NCBI GenBank assembly: GCA_025935925.1
Contig: JAICUI010000009.1
Location: 1 to 64,000 of the forward strand
DNA length: 64,000 bases
Reading direction: 5' to 3'
Origin: Chloroflexota bacterium
GTDB taxonomy: Bacteria > Chloroflexota > Limnocylindria > Limnocylindrales > CSP1-4
Shown: positions 38,159 through 46,400 of the stretch, piece by piece
Position numbering within the stretch: position 1 is the stretch's first letter
Layout of the letters: each line of letters opens with the position of its first letter
The notes under the pieces: generated by a model
The model's input: the letters and a program-made list of their open reading frames with translations, nothing else
What the model was told of the DNA's origin: nothing
Database searches by the model: none
Translations under genes and position numbers: made by a program

Positions 38159-38953
38159 ATGCTGCGGCAGGTCGCCGAGGGCGTGCTGGTCCACGAGAGC
38201 GAGTTCCTCCAGAGCAATGCCGTGGTCCTGCTCGGGCCGGCCGGGGTGCTGGTCATCGATCCCGGTGTGCGGGAGCCGGAAGTCGTCGCCCTCGCCGATG
38301 CCCTCCTCGAGCTCGGCCACCCGGTGGTCGCCGGCTTCTCGACCCACCCACACTGGGACCACGTGCTGTGGCACGAGCGGCTGGGCGCCGCGCCGCGCTA
38401 CGGGACGGCCGGCGCCGCGGAGGCGATGGCCGCGCTGCTGTCGGACGCCGGCTGGACCGACCGGCTCGCGCGGGTGGTGCCGCCCGACGTCCTCCGCGAG
38501 CTGCCGCTCGACGGCTTCGGCCGCATCACGGGGCTGTCGCCGGGTGCCACGGAGGTGCCGTGGGACGGCCCGCGCGTCCGGGTGATCGAGCATCGGGGTC
38601 ACGCGCAGGGCCACGCCGCCCTCCTCGTCGAGGAGCCGCGCGTGCTCATCGCCGGGGACATGCTGTCGGACACCCTGATCCCGATCCTCGACGCCGGCGC
38701 GGCCGACTCGATCGCGGACTCCCTGGCCGCGCTCGGCCGGCTCGAGGCCGCGGCGGACGATGCGGACGTGGTCGTCCCCGGCCACGGGTCCGTCGGCGAT
38801 CGCGATGAGGTCCGGGCACGGATCGACCGCGACCGGGCGTACCTGCTCGCGCTTCGCGAGGGCCGCGGCGATGACGACCCGCGGCTGGCCCCGTCCGCGG
38901 TGCACGGCGCGTGGCTCCCCGGCGTGCACGCACGCCAGGTCCCGGATCGCTAG
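38159..38953 (+). CDS. MBL-fold metallo-hydrolase
   Basis: VLVIDPGVREPEVVALADALLELGHPVVAGFSTHPHWDHVLWHERLG...IEHRGHAQGHAALLVEEPRVLIAGDMLSDTLIP. Confidence 0.9.
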   Translation: MLRQVAEGVLVHESEFLQSNAVVLLGPAGVLVIDPGVREPEVVALADALLELGHPVVAGFSTHPHWDHVLWHERLGAAPRYGTAGAAEAMAALLSDAGWTDRLARVVPPDVLRELPLDGFGRITGLSPGATEVPWDGPRVRVIEHRGHAQGHAALLVEEPRVLIAGDMLSDTLIPILDAGAADSIADSLAALGRLEAAADDADVVVPGHGSVGDRDEVRARIDRDRAYLLALREGRGDDDPRLAPSAVHGAWLPGVHARQVPDR

Positions 38954-40899
38954 TCGGCGGCCGTCGCCTTCTTCGTCCCCACGACGAGGACACCGTTGAC
39001 CGCCGGGTAGTTCGAGAAGTACCGCTTGCGCCAGTGCAGCTTGCCGTGGTCGTAGATGGACACGGTGACCCACACCTTGGCGCCATCCGCCGGTGCGTTG
39101 TTCCGGAACGCGTAGCCGACCGGTTTCGTCGGGTCCTTCACGGTCGTGTCGATCGCCCGCGGGCCGCGCTGGATCACGGTGTTGCTGACCTTCGCGGTCC
39201 GGCCGTTCGGGACGCTCCAGATCTTGAACGTCAGCCACCGGCGGCTGCCATCCTGGGTCACGGTCCGGGTGATCAGGATCGGGTACTTGGTGTCATTGCG
39301 GAAGCTCATCGTCTGCTTCGCCTTGCCGACGATCCACACCGTTGCGTCGAGGCCCGGCGGATACCGGTCGATGAACTCGTTGTGGTTCTGGCGCGCGAGC
39401 GGGATCATGCCGGCCCGGAACGCCGCGTTGAACAGCGTCGTCGACGTGGTGCAGATGCCGCCGCCGAACGCGCCCGTGACGGTGATCTTGCCGCCCTCGA
39501 TCGCATTCCCCGGACCGGCGCCCGGGAGGTCGTGCAGGTCGCCGACGGTCTTCCAGAAGTCGAACTTCGCGCCTGCGGGCACCACGGTGCCGTTGATCTT
39601 CGTCGCCGGGGCCTCGATGTTGCCGCCCCAGTGGTTGTTGACGATGACCCAGTAGAACACGCTGTACTTGCTGATCATCCGCATCTTCGGCGCGAACGCC
39701 TTGGCGTCCGCCGCGGTCAGCTTGGGCTGGACGGCCTTCACGACGGCCTCGACCGGCGCCGCGGCACCGCCCGCCTGGCGCGCCGCGATCGCGCTGACGA
39801 TCGAGGCCTTCATGCCGTCCGTGTTAAGCGTCCGGCCCTCGCGACTCGAGCCCGTCGCGACGACGTGGCCGCCGACGAGCTTCAGACCCGCGTCCCTGGC
39901 GATCTGATTGACCTGCTTGCCGAGCGACTTGAGGAGCGGATCGAGGCCCGACGCGTCGAAGACCGGGTTGATGGTGCCGTCGGCCGCGGTCGCGAACGAG
40001 ACGAGCGGCGCCAGCTTGGAGCCGGCGATGGTCCAGCTTTCCTTGCCCCTCGCGACGACGACGTCGGCCGCCATTCGAACCGCGGCCGCCTTCGCGGCCT
40101 CGACGGTCTCGGTCGACACGGAAGGTGCGATGGCCGCGACCGGCACCTCGGCCGCGATCGACGACGGCGTCTCGAGCGAGGCGAGCTGGCGGTCCAGCGC
40201 GTCGAGCAGGGCCGCCCTGTCGACCGCCCGGCCTTCGGTGGCGGGGGTCGTCGCGAACGTCCCCTGATCGGCCGACACGGTGGCGTCGACGGGCGCCTGG
40301 TCGATCGACGCCGCGAGCGCGTCGATGGCCGCCTCGAGCTTTCCACGGTCGTAGGCGACGGCGGAGTCGACGGTGACGCCGTGGATCGCGGCCTGCGGTG
40401 CGCCGATCAGATTCGCGATCGGCTCGCCCTCCCGACCCGCAGCGAACGCGGCAGCCACCATGGCCGCCATGTCCGGTCCGCGTCCGAGATCCGCGTAGCT
40501 GATGGTCGTCACGTGCCCGTCCGGGCCGGTGAGCGTCACCTGTCCCGCGCCCAGCGACCCGTAGGCACTCGTGAGCGCCGCCTCTGCCTGCTCGCGGTTG
40601 AGCCCGCCGAGGTCCGTGCTCCCGACGCGAACGCCGGGCAGGACGCGTCCCTCGTACTGCTGTCCCCAGGCGTACAGCGCGCCCGCGCCGATCGCGAGGG
40701 CGAGCACGGCCCCGAACACGAAGGCGATGCCGAAACGGAGGGCGAGCGACCGCCCGCGGCGACGCCTGGGCGGCTCGCCGCCGGGCACGACGGGAGTGAC
40801 GGGCAGGACCGGCACGGCGGCATCGCCGGCGGGCAGGTCGCCGTCGGGGGCGGATGCGGTGGCAGCGACGTCGGCGGCCGAGTTGGGCAAGTCGGTCAT
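38950..40899 (-). CDS. VanW family protein with N-terminal TM and peptidoglycan-binding-like repeats
   Basis: GRVLPGVRVGSTDLGGLNREQAEAALTSAYG...FDFWKTVGDLHDLPGAGPGNAIEGGKITVTGAFGGGICTTSTTLFNAAFRAGM...HNEFIDRYPPGLDATVW (VanW). Confidence 0.9.
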   Translation of the reverse strand: MTDLPNSAADVAATASAPDGDLPAGDAAVPVLPVTPVVPGGEPPRRRRGRSLALRFGIAFVFGAVLALAIGAGALYAWGQQYEGRVLPGVRVGSTDLGGLNREQAEAALTSAYGSLGAGQVTLTGPDGHVTTISYADLGRGPDMAAMVAAAFAAGREGEPIANLIGAPQAAIHGVTVDSAVAYDRGKLEAAIDALAASIDQAPVDATVSADQGTFATTPATEGRAVDRAALLDALDRQLASLETPSSIAAEVPVAAIAPSVSTETVEAAKAAAVRMAADVVVARGKESWTIAGSKLAPLVSFATAADGTINPVFDASGLDPLLKSLGKQVNQIARDAGLKLVGGHVVATGSSREGRTLNTDGMKASIVSAIAARQAGGAAAPVEAVVKAVQPKLTAADAKAFAPKMRMISKYSVFYWVIVNNHWGGNIEAPATKINGTVVPAGAKFDFWKTVGDLHDLPGAGPGNAIEGGKITVTGAFGGGICTTSTTLFNAAFRAGMIPLARQNHNEFIDRYPPGLDATVWIVGKAKQTMSFRNDTKYPILITRTVTQDGSRRWLTFKIWSVPNGRTAKVSNTVIQRGPRAIDTTVKDPTKPVGYAFRNNAPADGAKVWVTVSIYDHGKLHWRKRYFSNYPAVNGVLVVGTKKATAAD

Positions 40900-41194
40900 C
40901 AAAGGCTCTTACGCGGTTGGCCGGCGTCTGGACTCGTCCCCGGCAGCCGCGACATCTTCGCGTGTGCGCGCGATTTTGTCAGGCGGCCTCCGGCGGGCCG
41001 GCGCGTCTGGGACGCGGGACGGTGTCCGGACGTTGCGCGGGATCCGGCGACGCCGGCATCTCCCGCGCTCGATCACCGAAGGATACGTGCGATCGCGCGA
41101 CGCGCGGCCGGACGCCGGGTCGGCACGCCGTAGAACCGCCATCACAAACATGGGTGAACACCCGCTGTGATGAACGGCCTGCCGCGGGCAACGG

Positions 41195-41491
41195 TCAGCC
41201 GCGCTCGGCGTCCTTCTCGGCGCGGTCCCAGTACGCCGCCTCGCGCTCCCTCCCCCATCGGCGCGACTCCGCGGACATCCGCTGCGCGTGGTCGCGGCGG
41301 TCGTCGGCGGTGGCACGGGCGAACACGATCGATGCGCGGTCGTCGCACTCGGGGCAGCGGAAGTCGACCTGTCCCTCGCCTTCGGCATCGATCGGCTCGA
41401 GCAGCGTCTCCCGGTTCCCGTGCAGGTGTGCGAACCGGCCGGTGCCCGGGCCGTCCACCGGCGGGTAGTAGCGAGAGATCGTCCCGGACAC
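41195..41491 (-). CDS. Hypothetical protein with a CPEC zinc-ribbon-like pair
   Basis: MSGTISRYYPPVDGPGTGRFAHLHGNRETLLEPIDAEGEGQVDFRCPECDDRASIVFARATADDRRDHAQRMSAESRRW. Confidence 0.55.
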   Translation of the reverse strand: MSGTISRYYPPVDGPGTGRFAHLHGNRETLLEPIDAEGEGQVDFRCPECDDRASIVFARATADDRRDHAQRMSAESRRWGREREAAYWDRAEKDAERG

Positions 41492-41507
41492 GGCGGCTCC
41501 TTCGGGA

Positions 41508-41828
41508 TCAGGCCCGGTCCGATGCGACGTCGGCGACCTCGTCCGCGCTCAACGTCCCGACGCCCCGCCACTCGACGAGGATCGGCGCCTTGCCACGAGG
41601 CGCGGAGCCGGCGCCCACGAGCGCCATCCGACCCCGCACGAGCCGGCCATCCCGCATCCGTCCCGCGATCGTCCCGATGGCCGGCACGTCGCGCGATGGC
41701 ATCAGCACGCGGACGGACCAGCAGTTCGAACGGGTTGCGTCCTGCCAGACGTCGACGGTCGCCCCACCGACCGGCGCATCGTCGAACGTCACGTCCACGA
41801 GCGCGAAGCGCCGATGGTGGCGGATCAC
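41508..41828 (-). CDS. Hypothetical protein translationally coupled to the cold-shock gene
   Basis: VIRHHRRFALVDVTFDDAPVGGATVDVWQDATRSNCWSVRVLMPSRDVPAIGTIAGRMRDGRLVRGRMALVGAGSAPRGKAPILVEWRGVGTLS; GTGA overlap with cspA-like stop. Confidence 0.6.
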   Translation of the reverse strand: MIRHHRRFALVDVTFDDAPVGGATVDVWQDATRSNCWSVRVLMPSRDVPAIGTIAGRMRDGRLVRGRMALVGAGSAPRGKAPILVEWRGVGTLSADEVADVASDRA

Positions 41829-42034
41829 TGCGCCGCCGGCTCCACGTTCCTCGCCCGGGCGCCCTTCGGGTCCTGCTCGACCTCGAACTGCACCCGCTCT
41901 CCGCCGACGAGCCGCTCGAAGTCGAGGGTCGGTGCGACGGCGCTCCTGTGGAAGAAGTAGTCCTTGCCGTCGTCCGACGTGATGAACCCGAAGCCGCGCT
42001 CCGCGACGAGCTTCTTGACGATGCCGGTGGCCAA
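41825..42034 (-). CDS. Cold-shock domain protein (CspA family), probable TTG start
   Basis: (L)ATGIVKKLVAERGFGFITSDDGKDYFFHRSAVAPTLDFERLVGGERVQFEVEQDPKGARARNVEPAAQ; SD GGGAGG 7 nt upstream of TTG 42034. Confidence 0.9.
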   Translation of the reverse strand: MATGIVKKLVAERGFGFITSDDGKDYFFHRSAVAPTLDFERLVGGERVQFEVEQDPKGARARNVEPAAQ

Positions 42035-42089
42035 GGCACGCCTCCCGTGGTCTCGAACTGCGGGAGGCGGACATGCGGTCCGTTCGAGA
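42034..42089 (-). promoter_or_regulatory. Candidate SD-sequestering RNA switch in cold-shock gene 5' leader
   Basis: Minus transcript CTCTCGAACGGACCGCATGTCCGCCTCCCGCAGTTCGAGACCACGGGAGGCGTGCCTTGG: helix A TCTCGAAC/GTTCGAGA and helix B CGCCTCCCG/CGGGAGGCG (contains SD), mutually interlocking. Confidence 0.6.
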
Positions 42090-42335
42090 GGAGTGGCCGC
42101 ACGAGGGTCGCCACTGACGTGGCCCGCGAAGCGTACCACGCGCCGATCCCTCCACCGCCTCCGGCGCCCGGCCATCGCACCCGGCGCGCGGGCGGCCCGG
42201 GACGCCGCGGACACCAGCGCGCAACGCGGGACTGGTCCACCGTTTCGTTCGTGGCGGATGTTCGGCGCAGGATGACGTGATCAGCGTGCGCCAGCCGAGC
42301 GACGGCGTGAACGCGACCGAACCGCGAAAGGAGCC

Positions 42336-42815
42336 GTGACGATGACGAGCGCCACGAGCGGGCTGCCCCGAGAGCCATCGACCAACGACCCCGACGCGCG
42401 ACCCTCCGCGGTGGACCAGGTGCTGTCACCCCAGCACGAGCTCCAGGGATGGCAGGACGACACGTATCGGACGCTGCACCAGCACCCGGAGCTTGCGAAC
42501 GCCGAGGTCAAGACGTCCGCCGCGGCCGCGGTCGCGCTGCGTGACGCCGGGTACGAGGTGCACGACCATGTCGGACGACGGGAGTCGTCGGCATCCTGCG
42601 CAACGGCGACGGGCCGGTCGTGCTGATGCGCGCCGACATGGACGCGCTCCCGATGCGGGAGGAGACCGGTCTCGCGTACGCCAGCACGGACGAGCAGCCG
42701 GACGCCGACGGTCAGCTCGTGCCCGTGGCGCACGCGTGCGGGCATGACGTGCACGTCGTGAGCCTCATGGGCGCAGCGCGCCTGCTCGCGCAGGGCACCC
42801 GCGATACGTCGTGGT
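42336..42815 (+). pseudogene. M20 family amidohydrolase/peptidase remnant (1-nt frameshift and 3' truncation)
   Basis: Frame 1: LQGWQDDTYRTLHQHPELANAEVKTSAAAAVALRDAGYEVHDHVG; after about 42570 continues one frame over: (T)TGVVGILRNGDGPVVLMRADMDALPMREETGLAYAST...VAHACGHDVHVVSLMGAARLLAQGTRDT, then homology stops. Confidence 0.8.
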
Positions 42816-43233
42816 CTCGATCCTGGCCGGGCTGCTCGTCTTCGCCGGGTTCCACACGGTGCGGCGCGCCCGCGACGCGGTCCTCATGCTCGATGCGCTG
42901 GGCCTGGCCGTGTTCGCCGTCGCGGGATCGTTGAAGGCGCTGGCGTTCAACGCGGACCCACTGGCCGCGATACTCCTCGGCATGCTCACGGCGATTGGCG
43001 GCGGGATGCTGCGCGACCTCCTCGTGGTGGAGGTTCCGACGGTGCTGCGCGCCGAGCTGTACGCAGTCGCCGCGCTCGCCGGGGCCGCGGTCGTGGTCGG
43101 GGGGCAGCTGCTGGGACTGCCAACGGGTCCCGTGGCCGTCGCCGGAGGTGCCCTGTGCTTCGCGCTGCGCGCCATCGCGATCCGACGCGGGTGGCGGCTG
43201 CCGGTCTCGCCGGCCGCCGGTCGCGCCGAATGA
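42803..43233 (+). pseudogene. TRIC/UPF0126-type cation channel remnant (N-terminal half missing)
   Basis: LDALGLAVFAVAGSLKALAFNADPLAAILLGMLTAIGGGMLRDLLVVEVPTVLRAELYAVAALAGAAVVV is the second half of the duplicated UPF0126 fold; the first half is absent. Confidence 0.7.
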
Positions 43234-43288
43234 GGTCCGCGGTCCGCGTCGCTGAACCGGGCTCCGAGCGCGTCCGGCGTCGCGACGC

Positions 43289-45553
43289 TTGACCGGGATG
43301 GGTGACGCTCGTCGCACGACGCGCCGGGGTGTCATGGCGTCGGCGGCGTCTGCGATCGCGGCGGTGCTGTTCGTCGCGCTGCTCGCAGCATGGGCAGCCG
43401 GTGGCGGATCCGTCAGCCTGCCGTGGGCGCCGACGCTCGGCATCCGCCTCGAGCTGAGCCTCGACGGCTTCGCGATCCTCTATGCGCTGCTGGCGACCGG
43501 GATCGGGTTCCTCGTCTTCGTCTACGGCTCGGGCTACCTCCCGGCGCACCTCGGACACCAGCGGCGGCCCGCCTCCGATGCCCGCCGGTTCTGGCCATGG
43601 ATGGTCGTGTTCATGGCGGCCATGGTCGGCCTCGCGATGGCGCTCGACCTCGTCCTGCTGTTCGTCCTGTTCGACATCACGGCGGTCGCGTCGTATTTCC
43701 TGATCGGCTTCGACCGGCAGCGTGCCGAGGCCCGCGGCGCCGCGTTCATGGCGCTCCTCGTCACCGCCGGGAGCGCGGTGGCGATGCTGCTGGGCGCCGT
43801 GCTCCTGTACTCCGAGTACGGCACGTTCTCGCTGCCCGTGCTGTTCGAACGGGCCCACCCGACGCCCGTCACGACCGCGGCGGCGGCCCTGATCGCCGTC
43901 GCGGCGCTCGCGAAGAGCGCGCAGGTCCCGTTGCACTTCTGGCTCCCCCGCGCGATGGAGGCGCCGACGCCCGTGTCGGCGTATCTCCACTCGGCGGCGA
44001 TGGTCGCGGCCGGCGTCCTGGTCCTCGGCAGGATCCACCCGCTCCTGGCGCTCGATCCGGCGGTCCTCGATGCGCTGCTCTTGATCGGCTTCGCGTCGAT
44101 CGCCGTCGGGGGGCTCATCGCCCTCGCGCAGGATGAGCTGAAACAGGTCCTCGCCCACTCCACGATCTCCCAGTACGGGTACGTCGTCGTCCTGTACGGC
44201 ATCGGCGGCGCGCACGGCGCGGTCGCGGCGGCGCTGTACGTCGTGGCGCATGCGATCGCGAAGAGCGCCCTGTTCATGACCGCCGGAGCCGTCACCGAGG
44301 CGACCGGCGAGTCGCGCCTGTCGCGGCTCGGCGGGCTCGCCCGAGAGCTCCCGGTCGTCGCCGTCGCGAGCGGCATCGCGGCCGCGTCCCTCGCCGCGCT
44401 GCCGCTGACCCTCGGGTTCTTCAAGGACGAGCTGTTCTTCGAGGCCGCGGCGGAGGAGAGCCCGCTGGTCGGCGCGCTGGCCGTCGTCGCGGCCGGGCTG
44501 ACCTTCGCCTATCTCGGGCGGTTCTGGCTCGGCGCGTTCATGGGTCGCCGGCGGACGCCCGCCAGCCGGATCTCGCCGCTGCTCGTGGCGCCGATCGTCG
44601 TGCTCGCCGTCGTGTCGATCATCGGCGGGCTGTTCGTCGAGCCGTTCGCGCGACTCGCGGCCGGGGCCGGCGCGGTGACGGTCGGCGCACCGGTCGACGC
44701 GTCGCCCGGCTACCACCTCGACCTGGGCCTCGCGAACGTGATGGCCGCCGCGGCATGGACGCTCGGGATCGTGATCCTGCTCGCGACGAGCGTGCGCGAG
44801 CCGGTGGCGCGCGCGGTCGCGGCGGCGGGCGACCGGCTGGGTCCGCGGCGCGTGTACGGGCTGGGTCTCCTCGCGTTCGAGCGGCTGTCCGAGGCGGCGC
44901 ACCGGGCCGAGGTCCGGGACCTGCGAACCAGCCTCGCCGCCGTGCTCGTCCCGGGTGCCGTGCTCGCCGCCCTCGGGTTCTTCGCCACGCCCACCGAGGG
45001 CGCGTACGCCGTGGGCCCGATCAGCGCGGCCGACCTGCCGATCGTCGCGCTGCTCGCCCTCGGCGTGGTCGCGGCGTTCACGGCGGCGCGCGACCGCGGC
45101 CGGCTTCGACCCGTGCTCGCGCTGTCCGTGCTCGGCGCCTCGCTCGCCGGCGTCTACGCGGTCATGGGCGCCCCGGACGTCGCGCTCGTCGCCGTCGTCA
45201 TCGAGACGGTGGTCACCCTCGTGTTCGTCACGGTCTTCTCGCAACTGCCCGCGACCGTCATGGGCCGCGCCGGGCCCGCGGCGCCGTCGCCACACCGGAT
45301 CCGGAACGTCGCCGCGGGGATCGTCGCCGGCGTGACGGCCTTCGGCGTCATCTGGACGGCGCTCTCCCGGCCGCCGCTGGGCAGCAGCGATGCGGCGCAG
45401 GACATCCAGCTCACGCCGCTCGCCCACGGTGCCGACGTCGTCACCGTGATCCTCGCGGACTTCCGCGGCCTCGACACGATGGTCGAGATCACGGTCCTCG
45501 CCGTTGCCGTCCTCGGCGTCGCGAGCCTCCTCCGACGGGAGCGCGAGCCGTGA
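43289..45553 (+). CDS. mrpA: Na+/H+ antiporter subunit A (MrpA/MnhA)
   Basis: LSLDGFAILYALLATGIGFLVFVYGSGYL...KSAQVPLHFWLPRAMEAPTPVSAYLHSAAMVAAGVLVLGRIHPLL...AQDELKQVLAHSTISQYGYVVVLYG; MbhD/E-like C-term. Confidence 0.95.
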   Translation: MTGMGDARRTTRRGVMASAASAIAAVLFVALLAAWAAGGGSVSLPWAPTLGIRLELSLDGFAILYALLATGIGFLVFVYGSGYLPAHLGHQRRPASDARRFWPWMVVFMAAMVGLAMALDLVLLFVLFDITAVASYFLIGFDRQRAEARGAAFMALLVTAGSAVAMLLGAVLLYSEYGTFSLPVLFERAHPTPVTTAAAALIAVAALAKSAQVPLHFWLPRAMEAPTPVSAYLHSAAMVAAGVLVLGRIHPLLALDPAVLDALLLIGFASIAVGGLIALAQDELKQVLAHSTISQYGYVVVLYGIGGAHGAVAAALYVVAHAIAKSALFMTAGAVTEATGESRLSRLGGLARELPVVAVASGIAAASLAALPLTLGFFKDELFFEAAAEESPLVGALAVVAAGLTFAYLGRFWLGAFMGRRRTPASRISPLLVAPIVVLAVVSIIGGLFVEPFARLAAGAGAVTVGAPVDASPGYHLDLGLANVMAAAAWTLGIVILLATSVREPVARAVAAAGDRLGPRRVYGLGLLAFERLSEAAHRAEVRDLRTSLAAVLVPGAVLAALGFFATPTEGAYAVGPISAADLPIVALLALGVVAAFTAARDRGRLRPVLALSVLGASLAGVYAVMGAPDVALVAVVIETVVTLVFVTVFSQLPATVMGRAGPAAPSPHRIRNVAAGIVAGVTAFGVIWTALSRPPLGSSDAAQDIQLTPLAHGADVVTVILADFRGLDTMVEITVLAVAVLGVASLLRREREP

Positions 45554-46005
45554 GCCCGGTCATCGGCGTCGTCGCGCCCCGGATCCTCGCGCCTGCCGTC
45601 ATGCTCGCGGCCGGGCTCATCGTCAAGGGCTACTCCGACACCGGCGAAGGATTCAGCGCGGGCGTGATCGTCGCGCTCGCGATCGGGCTGCGGTACATCA
45701 CGCTCGGACGGCGCCGCGCCGACCGGACGCTCGCGGTGGCCCGGCACGCGAACGTCGTGGCGGCCGCGGGGCTGCTCATCGCCCTCGGGTTCGGCTTCCA
45801 GGGCGTGCTGTCCGGTGCGCCACCGTTCACGCACCTGCCGCCACCGGGGAGCCCGGTCATCGGCATCGGGACGCTGGAGCTGACGACGGCCGTCGGTTTC
45901 GACGTCGGCCTGTTCCTGCTCGTGGCCGGGAGCCTGACGGTCCTGATCCGCTACCTGACCGAGCTGCTGCCCGATCCTGCCGACGACCCGGGTGACGAGC
46001 GATGA
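45550..46005 (+). CDS. mrpB: Na+/H+ antiporter subunit B (MrpB)
   Basis: APAVMLAAGLIVKGYSDTGEGFSAGVIVALAIGLRYITLG...ELTTAVGFDVGLFLLVAGSLTVLI; GTG start 45550 overlaps mrpA stop. Confidence 0.92.
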   Translation: MSPVIGVVAPRILAPAVMLAAGLIVKGYSDTGEGFSAGVIVALAIGLRYITLGRRRADRTLAVARHANVVAAAGLLIALGFGFQGVLSGAPPFTHLPPPGSPVIGIGTLELTTAVGFDVGLFLLVAGSLTVLIRYLTELLPDPADDPGDER

Positions 46006-46400
46006 ACCTCGTCTTCGCGCTCGCGGCCGCGATCCTGTTCGGCATCGGCGCGTACCTCGTCCTCCAGCGCGACCTCGTGCGGCTGGTCCTCGGCGTGGCC
46101 GTGATCTCGCAGTCGGCCGTGCTGACGCTGCTCGCGGCCTCGCTCCGGCTGGGCGCCGCGCCGATCTATCCCCTGCCCGAAGGGACGCTCAGCGATCCGC
46201 TGAGCCAGGCGATGGCCCTGACGGCGATCGTCATCGGGATGGCGGTGACGGCCCTCCTGCTCGTCCTCGTCTTCCGCGTCGCGGTCGCGTTCCGGTCCGA
46301 CGAGCTCGAGGAGGTGGCGGGCGAGGAGGTCTCGCTCGACGCACGCCTGGAGGAGACGGAGGGCGAGGCCCACGAGCGCGAGGAGGCGGCGGCGCGATGA
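46002..46400 (+). CDS. mrpC: Na+/H+ antiporter subunit C (MrpC/NuoK-like)
   Basis: LFGIGAYLVLQRDLVRLVLGVAVISQSAVLTLLAASL...DPLSQAMALTAIVIGMAVTALLLVLVFRV. Confidence 0.92.
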   Translation: MNLVFALAAAILFGIGAYLVLQRDLVRLVLGVAVISQSAVLTLLAASLRLGAAPIYPLPEGTLSDPLSQAMALTAIVIGMAVTALLLVLVFRVAVAFRSDELEEVAGEEVSLDARLEETEGEAHEREEAAAR

